Source: Actinomycetota bacterium
Lineage (GTDB): Bacteria; Actinomycetota; Humimicrobiia; Humimicrobiales; Humimicrobiaceae
DNA length: 13,727 bases
Assembly: GCA_004376325.1 (NCBI GenBank)
Contig: SOKC01000096.1
Location: 1 to 13,727, forward strand
Direction of reading: 5' to 3'
The stretch's first letter is position 1. The number at the start of each line of letters is the position of its first letter. Under the pieces are notes generated by a model that worked only from the letters and a program-made list of their open reading frames with translations, was not told where the DNA came from and searched no databases. The translations under genes were made by a program, and so were the position numbers. Below, piece by piece: positions 7,198 through 13,727 of the stretch.

Positions 7198-7270
7198 TTG
7201 CTTAATACTTGTTAAATAACCTTTTTAAATATATCTGCAAATCACTTTTTATCGAAGGATATCTACACTG

Positions 7271-8590
7271 ATGAAAGCATATATAAAAACTTTTGGATGC
7301 CAGATGAATGAAAATGATTCTGAAAGAATAATGTATTTACTTGAAGAAGAGGGATATGAGAGGACCTATGATATTGCGGCATCTGATCTTATAGTATTGA
7401 ATACCTGCACGGTAAGAGAGAAAGCAAAGAACAGATTGTACGGCCATATAGGAAATTTAAAAAGATTAAAGAGTAAAAATAAAGATATTTTAATTTGTAT
7501 TGGCGGATGTACAGCTCAGAGTATGAAGGAAAAGATAATAGAGGACTTTCCTTTTGTAGATATTGTTTTCGGTACCCACAATATTCCTGAATTTCCTGAA
7601 TTAATTAAAAAGAGTATTTTAACCAACAGAAGTATTTGTTCTATTAAGGATAATGGGTTTGACCCTGACCTTTTCAAAGTCAAAAGGGAGTATAATTTTA
7701 AGGCATTTGTACCCATAACTATTGGATGTAACAATTATTGTTCATATTGTATAGTTCCTTTTGTAAGGGGAAGGGAAAAATCTGTAGAAGTAAAAAAAAT
7801 TATAAGAAATATTGAAGGACTGGTATCCCGGGGAGTAATAGAAGTAACACTTCTTGGCCAGAATGTTAATTCATATGGAAAGGATCTGAATGAGGGGTGC
7901 ACATTCTCTGAGTTGCTGGAGAAAGTGTCAGATATAAAGAGACTTAAAAGAATCAGATTTATTACTTCACATCCAAAAGACTTTTCAAGAAGCATTATTG
8001 ATATCATTAAGAATAGGGATAACCTTGTAAAACATATTCATCTTCCCCTGCAGGCAGGGTCAAACAAGGTTTTAAAAGAAATGAACAGGAATTATACAAG
8101 AGAAGATTACCTTAACATAATAGAAAATATAAGAGAAGAAATTCCTGATTGTTCTATTACTACTGATATAATAGTCGGTTTTCCTGGTGAAGAGAGATAT
8201 GATTTCCTGGAGACCCTGGATATGGTGAGGAAAGTTAGATTCAACAGGGCATTTACGTTTATATATTCGCCTAGAGAAGGAACTAAAGCATCAAAGATAA
8301 AAGACCATATTTTGCTGGAGGAAAAGAAGAAATGGTTTAAAGAATTACTTGAGACTCAAAACAGGATTTCTGATGAAGAAAATAAAAAATTTATTGGTAA
8401 AAAGTTTAAAGTATTAGTTGAAGGTAAAAGTGTAAAAGACGGTAACTTACTGGAAGGCAGGATGGAAAATAATACTATAGTAAATTTTAAGGGTAATACC
8501 GGTCTTATTGGAAAAATTGTTTCAGTAATTATTACCAGAGCTAAAACATTTTACCTTATGGGAGACTTAGCTCGCAAGAATTATGTCTAA
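7271..8590 (+). CDS. miaB: tRNA-2-methylthio-N6-isopentenyladenosine methylthiotransferase
   Basis: Radical SAM enzyme that adds a methylthio group to C2 of i6A37 in tRNAs reading UNN codons, giving ms2i6A; it acts on the product of MiaA, encoded next. 439 aa, the usual length. The N-terminal methylthiotransferase domain holds the three ligands of the auxiliary 4Fe-4S cluster, C10 (TFGCQMN), C46 (NTCTVRE) and C80 (GGC). The radical SAM CxxxCxxC is C153, C157 and C160 in GCNNYCSYCIVPFVRG, followed by the typical LLGQNVNSYG and LPLQAGSN segments. A C-terminal TRAM RNA-binding domain begins around residue 375. AAGGA at 7255-7259 lies 11 nt before the ATG. The last 8 nt overlap miaA. The sequence around TCTVRE and VPFVRGRE fits MiaB better than MtaB or RimO. 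Confidence 0.96.
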   Translation: MKAYIKTFGCQMNENDSERIMYLLEEEGYERTYDIAASDLIVLNTCTVREKAKNRLYGHIGNLKRLKSKNKDILICIGGCTAQSMKEKIIEDFPFVDIVFGTHNIPEFPELIKKSILTNRSICSIKDNGFDPDLFKVKREYNFKAFVPITIGCNNYCSYCIVPFVRGREKSVEVKKIIRNIEGLVSRGVIEVTLLGQNVNSYGKDLNEGCTFSELLEKVSDIKRLKRIRFITSHPKDFSRSIIDIIKNRDNLVKHIHLPLQAGSNKVLKEMNRNYTREDYLNIIENIREEIPDCSITTDIIVGFPGEERYDFLETLDMVRKVRFNRAFTFIYSPREGTKASKIKDHILLEEKKKWFKELLETQNRISDEENKKFIGKKFKVLVEGKSVKDGNLLEGRMENNTIVNFKGNTGLIGKIVSVIITRAKTFYLMGDLARKNYV

Positions 8591-9632
8591 TAATATAAAT
8601 AAAATGAAAATTATAAAAAAAACTGACTTAAGTTTAATCAAATCTAAATTAAAAAATGATCATATCAATTTTAATAAACTGCTTGAGGAATTAATTAACC
8701 AGAAGAAAGTTATTGTTATTTGCGGCCCAACCTGTGCCGGCAAAAGTAGAATTGGTATTATTCTTGCAAAACTGCTAAATACAGATATTATCTCGGTAGA
8801 TTCAATGCAGGTTTACAGGGGAATGGATATTGGAACTGATAAATATAATATAGAAGATTATGGAATTAAACAATTTATGATAGATACTTTTGAACCGGAT
8901 CACAACCTGAGTGTCATAGAATTTAAAGAAATGTGCAGGGATATAATCGAAAAAAATTTTTTTTACGCCAGAAAAATTCCTTTGCTTGTAGGCGGTTCAG
9001 GGCTTTACATAAGAGGGGTGATAAATGATATAGATCCAGTGCCCGCTGAAAATAAATCAGTAAGAAAAAGGCTAAAGGAAGAAATAAAAAACAAGGGTCT
9101 TAAAAAATATTATTTGAAATTGAAAAATATAGACGAAAAATATGCAAAAAAAATAAGTGAAAATGACCAGAGAAGGATAATAAGAGCGTTAGAAGTTTAT
9201 GAGACCGTAGGTTTACCTTTTTCTGATTTACAAAATGCATGGAAAAATAAAAAATCTACATATAAAGCTGTTCTTATTGGTCTTAAAATGGAGAGAGAAA
9301 AACTGTACAGACATATTGAAAACAGGGTAGAAAAAATGTTTAGCAGGGGATTGGTAGTAGAAGTAAAGAACTTGATTGCAAAAGGATATAAAGATTGCAA
9401 TAGTATTTTGCAGGCGGTTGGCTACAAAGAAGTTGTAAAGTACATAAATGGGGAAATAAATCTTCATGAATGTGTAGATGAGGTTAAGAGAAATACCAGA
9501 AGACTGGCTAAAAAACAGATGACCTGGTTTAGGGCTGACCCAGGAATAAAATGGATAAGAACTGATAGTTATGATAATATAATAGACCTGATAGTGGATA
9601 TTCTTAATATAATTAATAATAGTGTTGAGTAA
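8583..9632 (+). CDS. miaA: tRNA dimethylallyltransferase with a ~40-residue N-terminal extension
   Basis: Transfers a dimethylallyl group to N6 of A37 in tRNA, the substrate of MiaB. The P-loop is GPTCAGKS at 48-55, followed by DSMQVYRGMDIGTDK, VGGSGLYIRG, RRIIRALEVYE and the QAVGYKE segment, all family signatures. At 349 aa it is about 40 residues longer than usual, because MiaA normally has the P-loop about 10 residues from its start. The extra N-terminus is Lys/Asn/Ile-rich and has no recognisable domain. I found no ATG, GTG or TTG nearer the P-loop in frame that would remove it; ATG 8604 would shorten it by only 7. The start overlaps miaB by 8 nt and has no strong ribosome site, suggesting coupled translation. 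In many Clostridia and Bacilli mutS and mutL lie near miaB/miaA; none lies between them here. Confidence 0.95.
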   Translation: MSNNINKMKIIKKTDLSLIKSKLKNDHINFNKLLEELINQKKVIVICGPTCAGKSRIGIILAKLLNTDIISVDSMQVYRGMDIGTDKYNIEDYGIKQFMIDTFEPDHNLSVIEFKEMCRDIIEKNFFYARKIPLLVGGSGLYIRGVINDIDPVPAENKSVRKRLKEEIKNKGLKKYYLKLKNIDEKYAKKISENDQRRIIRALEVYETVGLPFSDLQNAWKNKKSTYKAVLIGLKMEREKLYRHIENRVEKMFSRGLVVEVKNLIAKGYKDCNSILQAVGYKEVVKYINGEINLHECVDEVKRNTRRLAKKQMTWFRADPGIKWIRTDSYDNIIDLIVDILNIINNSVE

Positions 9633-9720
9633 AAACTTTTTTTTATTTATTTTTTATTAAATAATCGCCAAAATAATTAATTAGTATACTGATAATAATA
9701 TTTCTAGTTAAAGGAATGAG

Positions 9721-10578
9721 ATGAAAAAAATTAAATTTTCAAAGTTTAACGGGCAGGGCAATGATTTTATAATAATTAATGCAACTACTGGTATGTATGA
9801 TTTATCTAAAATACAAATAATTAAAATGTGCAATAAAAATTATGGTATTGGAGCAGATGGTCTGATACTGGTCAGGACATCAGAAGTATCTGATTTAAAA
9901 ATGGAATATTATAATTATGACGGTTCGATTGCAGAAATGTGTGGAAATGGCATAAGATGTATGGCAAGATTTGCATACGAAAACAATCTAATAAAAAGTA
10001 AAAATATCAGTATTGAAACTCTTGCAGGAATTAAAAAGATATCAATTGATACTAAAGATAATAAAGTAGAAAACATAAAAGTTGACATGGGAACACCTGA
10101 ATTAAGACCGGAAAATATTCCTGTAAATATAAAAAATAAGACTGAGATTTTTAACCATAAAATATCTATAGACTCAAAAGAATTTTTTATTAACTGTGTC
10201 TCAATCGGTAACCCTCATTGTGTTATATTTCTTCAAGAAGGTGAAGATATAAATACTATTCCATTAAGCAAATGGGGTTTTAAACTGGAGAATTATAAAA
10301 TTTTTCCAAATAAAACCAATGTAGAGTTTGTTCAAATTAAAAATGATAAGGAACTAAATATGAGGGTATGGGAAAGGGGAATAGGTGAGACCCTGGCGTG
10401 CGGTACAGGAGCGTGCGCTGCAGCGGTATGCGCAATTAAATTAAAAAAAGTTAAAGGCAATAATATTACTGCCAATTTAATGGGTGGAAAATTAAATATA
10501 ATATTGGATCCTTCATTTACAAATGTTTTTCTTGAGGGTAGTGTAGATCATAATTTTGATGGCGAATACTTGTTATAA
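9721..10578 (+). CDS. dapF: Diaminopimelate epimerase
   Basis: PLP-independent epimerase converting LL- to meso-diaminopimelate, for lysine and peptidoglycan. 285 aa, near the usual 275-285. The two catalytic thiols are C74 in MCGNGIRC and C227 in ACGTGAC, with the usual NGQGNDF near the N-terminus and GNPHC at 163-167. AAGGA at 9711-9715 lies 5 nt before the ATG. An 88-nt AT-rich gap separates it from miaA, with TATACT at 9685-9690 as a possible -10 but no matching -35, so a separate promoter is possible but not shown. It is followed 35 nt later by the enzyme making its substrate. Confidence 0.97.
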   Translation: MKKIKFSKFNGQGNDFIIINATTGMYDLSKIQIIKMCNKNYGIGADGLILVRTSEVSDLKMEYYNYDGSIAEMCGNGIRCMARFAYENNLIKSKNISIETLAGIKKISIDTKDNKVENIKVDMGTPELRPENIPVNIKNKTEIFNHKISIDSKEFFINCVSIGNPHCVIFLQEGEDINTIPLSKWGFKLENYKIFPNKTNVEFVQIKNDKELNMRVWERGIGETLACGTGACAAAVCAIKLKKVKGNNITANLMGGKLNIILDPSFTNVFLEGSVDHNFDGEYLL

Positions 10579-10613
10579 AAAATAATTTTCAAAGAGGTGA
10601 AGAGAGGAAAGTA

Positions 10614-11777
10614 ATGCAATTTGAGGAGTCTGAAAGATTAAAAATGTTACCCCCATATTTATTTGCTGAAATTGATAAAATTATAAATAGGAAAAAAGAA
10701 GAAGGATTAGATGTAATAAGCCTTGGTATAGGCGATCCTGATATTCCAACATCAAATGATATTGTCGAAGTTCTTTGCAGGGAAGCCAATAATCCTGAAA
10801 ATCACAGATATCCTTCAAGTTATGGTTTAAAAATTTTCAATAAAGCTGTATCCAGATTTTATTATGAAAGGTTTAATGTAACCCTTAATCCAGATAGGGA
10901 AGTTATACCCCTTATAGGTTCAAAAGAAGGTATAGCAAGCGTAGCATACACTTTTATAAACCCTGGTGATTATACAATAGTAACCAGCCCTTCTTATTTA
11001 GTATATAAAATCAGTACAATATTTGCCGGTGGAATACCCTATACGATACCTCTGGAAGAAAAAAATAATTTCTTATTCAACGTAAATGACATTGATCCGG
11101 AGATAGTAAAGAAAGCAAAAATTTTGTATATTAACTATCCCAACAATCCAACATCGGCAATATGTGATATAAACTTTTTCGAAAAAATAGTAGATTTTGC
11201 AGAAAAAAATGAAATAATTATCTGCCATGATAATGCTTATTCAGATACTTACTGCGGTAATAATAAGCCAATAAGTTTCTTAAATGCCGGTGGTGCAAAG
11301 AATGTAGGAATAGAGTTAAATTCACTTTCAAAGACATTCAATATGACAGGATGGAGAATTGGATATGCGGTCGGTAATGAGGAAATAATTGAAAGTCTGG
11401 GTAAATATAAGACTAATGTGGATTCCGGTGTTTTTGATGCTATTCAATATGCTGCTGCAGGAGCCCTGGAAAATTACAAGAAACATACTGAATATAATAA
11501 TAAAATTTATAATAAGAGAAGAGAAATGGTTAAAAAAGCGCTGGATGACATTGGAATTGATTATTATAATTCTAATGCTACTATATATGTATGGGCAAAA
11601 GTTCCTCAAGGATTTACTTCTGAATCATTTTCCAAAATGATACTTGACAGGGCAAATGTAGTAATAACTCCGGGCAGTGCTTTTGGAGAATATGGGGAAG
11701 GATATATCAGGATTTCACTGACTATAGCTGACAATAGATTGGAGGAAGCATTAAACAGGATAAGAAATGTATTATAA
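10614..11777 (+). CDS. dapL: LL-diaminopimelate aminotransferase
   Basis: PLP-dependent class I/II aminotransferase that makes LL-DAP from tetrahydrodipicolinate and glutamate in one step, bypassing the succinylase/acetylase routes. 387 aa. Near the N-terminus LPPYLFAEIDK and SLGIGDPDIPT are typical of the Clostridia/Desulfotomaculum-type DapL as I remember it. PLP-site residues are visible: the Schiff-base K240 in SLSKTFNMTGWRIG, N178 in YPNNPT, D206 and Y209, and R248. A C-terminal Arg in GYIRISLT would bind the substrate carboxylate. AGAGGAAAG at 10603-10611 is a good ribosome site. Being next to dapF strongly supports DapL over a generic aspartate aminotransferase, although aminotransferase specificity cannot be proven from motifs. 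Confidence 0.9.
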   Translation: MQFEESERLKMLPPYLFAEIDKIINRKKEEGLDVISLGIGDPDIPTSNDIVEVLCREANNPENHRYPSSYGLKIFNKAVSRFYYERFNVTLNPDREVIPLIGSKEGIASVAYTFINPGDYTIVTSPSYLVYKISTIFAGGIPYTIPLEEKNNFLFNVNDIDPEIVKKAKILYINYPNNPTSAICDINFFEKIVDFAEKNEIIICHDNAYSDTYCGNNKPISFLNAGGAKNVGIELNSLSKTFNMTGWRIGYAVGNEEIIESLGKYKTNVDSGVFDAIQYAAAGALENYKKHTEYNNKIYNKRREMVKKALDDIGIDYYNSNATIYVWAKVPQGFTSESFSKMILDRANVVITPGSAFGEYGEGYIRISLTIADNRLEEALNRIRNVL

Positions 11778-11802
11778 AGTAGTAATAGCGACAATATAAT
11801 TT

Positions 11803-13107
11803 ATGATAAGAGAAAAAGTTCTTTTAGTTTTTATTAATTTTGAAAACTTTAGAAATAATACTACAAAAAAGCAGCGACATCTCAAAACCGTAAATGAAAA
11901 TATAGAAGAACTAAAAAATTTAACTATCAGTGCCGGTGCTGATGTTGAAGAAATATTATGCCATAAACAAAATAAGCCAAATCCTAAATATTTCATAAGT
12001 ACCGGTAAATTAGAGGAAATTAAAAATATTGTAGATAATAAGGAAATAGAACTAGTTATTTTTGATAATGAAATTACCCCCACCCAGCAGAGAAATCTCC
12101 AATTAAAACTTGATACCAAAGTCCTGGATAGAACTGCGCTGATTCTGGATATTTTTGCACAGAGAGCGCATAGCAGGGAAGGCAAGCTACAGGTGGAACT
12201 GGCGCAGTTGAACTATCTTCTTCCAAGACTGACTGGTAAAGGAATTGAACTTTCAAGATTGGGTGGTGGAATTGGAACCAGGGGTCCCGGAGAGACTAAA
12301 CTAGAAGTAGATAGAAGAAAAATAAGAAAGAGAATCAGTTTCCTTGAAAAGAAAATATATCAAATAGGCGTACAGAGAGATACACAGAGAAAAAAGAGAG
12401 AAGAAAGAAATATATTCAAGATAGCATTAGTAGGGTATACCAATAGTGGTAAATCTACGTTACTTAATGCTGCCACTGATTCAGATGCTTATGTTGAAGA
12501 CAGGCTTTTTTCTACCCTTGACTCAACTACGCGAAAATTAAAAATATATCCTAATTCTGAAGTCTTGATTTCAGATACAGTCGGATTTATTGAAAAATTA
12601 CCGCATCAGTTAATAGCATCTTTCAAATCCACTTTAGAAGAAGTTAAAAGATCAGATCTATTACTGCTTATTGTTGATGTATGCAATACTGATTTTGAGA
12701 ATAATATTTACAGTGTAAAAGAAGTTCTAAAAGAAATTGGCGTATGGCAAAAGCCGGTGTTATTGGTTTTTAACAAAATTGATAAATTAAGCAGGGAGGA
12801 GCTTAATAGTTTAAAAATAAAATATAAAAATTCAGTGTTTATATCTGCTTTAAAAAGAAGTGGACTGCCTGAACTGTACTTAAGAATAAAAAAAATGATT
12901 GAAAGACATTATTTAAATATAATTGTAAAGATTCCCTATAATGAAAATAAAATTATGTCTTTTATTTACAACAACTGTCAGGTTTTAAGGCGTAGAGATT
13001 TAGGGAACAGTACTATATTAAATTTAAATGTGAATTCAAAATATTGCTCTATATTATCCAGATATATATGCAGGGGAAGAGAGAGCAGAGAAGCTAATAT
13101 TGGCTAA
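11803..13107 (+). CDS. hflX: Ribosome-associated GTPase HflX
   Basis: GTPase that binds the 50S subunit and, in other bacteria, splits stalled or hibernating ribosomes. 434 aa. The N-terminal HflX domain includes DRTALILDIFAQRA and the glycine-rich GGGIGTRGPGETKLE near 154-168, followed by a basic helix (about 170-203). The G domain has G1 GYTNSGKST at 211-219, a TLDSTTR switch I segment, G3 DTVGF at 258-262, G4 NKID at 324-327 and a G5 SAL near 348. The C-terminal part is short and basic. The ATG at 11803 is 25 nt after dapL with no evident Shine-Dalgarno sequence. It is the last gene of the plus-strand run; its stop overlaps the lexA stop, and I see no terminator between the two. Confidence 0.96.
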   Translation: MIREKVLLVFINFENFRNNTTKKQRHLKTVNENIEELKNLTISAGADVEEILCHKQNKPNPKYFISTGKLEEIKNIVDNKEIELVIFDNEITPTQQRNLQLKLDTKVLDRTALILDIFAQRAHSREGKLQVELAQLNYLLPRLTGKGIELSRLGGGIGTRGPGETKLEVDRRKIRKRISFLEKKIYQIGVQRDTQRKKREERNIFKIALVGYTNSGKSTLLNAATDSDAYVEDRLFSTLDSTTRKLKIYPNSEVLISDTVGFIEKLPHQLIASFKSTLEEVKRSDLLLLIVDVCNTDFENNIYSVKEVLKEIGVWQKPVLLVFNKIDKLSREELNSLKIKYKNSVFISALKRSGLPELYLRIKKMIERHYLNIIVKIPYNENKIMSFIYNNCQVLRRRDLGNSTILNLNVNSKYCSILSRYICRGRESREANIG

Positions 13108-13727
13108 AAATATTTTCTAATTACCCCTATTACTTTTCCAAGTATTTTAACGTCATCTACAACTACCGGTTTCATATAATCATTTTCGGGCATTAATTTT
13201 ATATTTTTATCAGTTTTAAAAAATCTTTTAACTGTAGCTTCATCTTCCAGTAAAGCTACGATTATTTCACCATTTATGGCATTATCCTGTTTCCTTACAA
13301 TAATATAATCCCTGTCCAGTATCCCCGCATTTACCATACTGTCTCCTCTTACATGAAGAATAAACACTTCTTTTTTTCCCTTCACAAAATCCGATGTAAG
13401 CGGGAAATAATCTTCAATGTTTTCATCTGCTAAAATTGGCCTACCTGCTGCTATATTTCCAACTACAGGAATATAGACAAGATTATTAAAACCACGGTCA
13501 ATTGTTTCATCTTCCTGCCTGGATAGTAGGGAAATAGCGCGTGGTTTGGATTGATCTCTTTTTATGTATCCTTTCTCTTCAAGCTTTTTTAAATGGGAAT
13601 GAACTGTTGCTGAGGAACTTAAACCCACTGCCCTGGCTATTTCTCTTATAGATGGGGGGTATCCGGATTTTTTAATTTTTTTACTGATAAACTTTAATAT
13701 TTTTTCCTGTCTGGAGCTGATATTACT
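13104..13727 (-). CDS. lexA: SOS repressor LexA, N-terminus at or beyond the window edge
   Basis: Repressor of the SOS regulon, inactivated by RecA-stimulated self-cleavage. The frame is open to the right edge; 207 residues are visible, beginning SNISSRQEKILKFI, so at most a few residues are likely missing. An internal GTG at 13628 falls within the DNA-binding domain and is not the start. The winged helix-turn-helix is seen in PPSIREIARAVGLSSSATVHSHLKKLEEKGYI, quoted here in two parts: PPSIREIARAVGL, then SSSATVHSHLKKLEEKGYI. The cleavage site is Ala-Gly in NIAAGRPILADENIEDYFPL; the catalytic Ser lies in GDSM (codon 13340-13338) and the Lys in TVKRF (codon 13229-13227). Length and sequence resemble B. 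subtilis LexA. Its promoter and any SOS box lie outside the window. It converges on hflX with overlapping stops. Confidence 0.96.
   Translation of the reverse strand, partial: SNISSRQEKILKFISKKIKKSGYPPSIREIARAVGLSSSATVHSHLKKLEEKGYIKRDQSKPRAISLLSRQEDETIDRGFNNLVYIPVVGNIAAGRPILADENIEDYFPLTSDFVKGKKEVFILHVRGDSMVNAGILDRDYIIVRKQDNAINGEIIVALLEDEATVKRFFKTDKNIKLMPENDYMKPVVVDDVKILGKVIGVIRKYF

Noticed and set aside
9633..9660. T-rich stretch after miaA as a terminator
   Set aside because: Only short A-T pairing is possible and there is no GC-containing stem; the downstream genes continue on the same strand.
11389..11640. 83-codon plus-strand frame inside dapL
   Set aside because: It is an out-of-frame shadow of well-conserved DapL sequence with no family resemblance.
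1..13727. SOS box (GAACNNNNGTTC), CRISPR, IS or prophage elements
   Set aside because: I scanned by eye and saw no matching palindrome, regularly spaced repeats, transposase/integrase motifs or terminal inverted repeats; the lexA promoter lies off the window.

Overview
The window is about 13.7 kb of AT-rich bacterial chromosome (by eye roughly one third G+C) carrying densely packed housekeeping genes. I can support 12 protein genes; two run off the ends (a class A penicillin-binding protein at the left, LexA at the right). The gene set (RNase Y, SpoVS, MiaB/MiaA, HflX, a Bacillus-type LexA, and DapL plus DapF making meso-diaminopimelate) points to an anaerobic low-GC bacterium of the Firmicutes/Clostridia type or a deep lineage with similar gene content such as Atribacterota. 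That placement is inferred from gene content and not tested. I see no phage, insertion sequence, CRISPR array, rRNA or tRNA.

Layout: (1) 1-2013, minus strand, bifunctional peptidoglycan synthase of the PBP1A family, C-terminus cut off. (2) 2014-2204, divergent promoter region. (3) 2205-3784, plus strand, tyrS followed 2 nt later by a hypA-type nickel chaperone gene. (4) 3785-4222, the largest gap: a good sigma-70-type promoter, about 340 nt of AT-rich DNA with no convincing gene, and a hairpin plus T-run that looks like an intrinsic terminator just upstream of the rny ribosome-binding site. (5) 4223-13107, plus strand, a probable long operon: rny, a GHKL-family ATPase of unknown role, spoVS, miaB, miaA, dapF, dapL, hflX. 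Several junctions overlap or nearly touch. (6) 13104-13727, minus strand, lexA, converging on hflX so that the two stop codons overlap.

Functionally the long operon mixes RNA turnover (RNase Y), tRNA A37 modification (MiaA isopentenylates, MiaB methylthiolates the same base), a ribosome-associated GTPase (HflX), and the last two steps to meso-DAP (DapL then DapF), the cross-linking residue that a PBP such as the one at the left end would use.

The parts least explained by known biology are the GHKL ATPase placed between RNase Y and SpoVS, where Bacillus has ymdB, and the promoter/leader/terminator arrangement ahead of rny, which is either an attenuated leader or a separate small RNA. The start of rny should be the ATG at 4223: the upstream GTG at 4181 lies inside the terminator-like hairpin. 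The internal GTG at 13628 is not the start of lexA, whose reading frame continues to the window edge.
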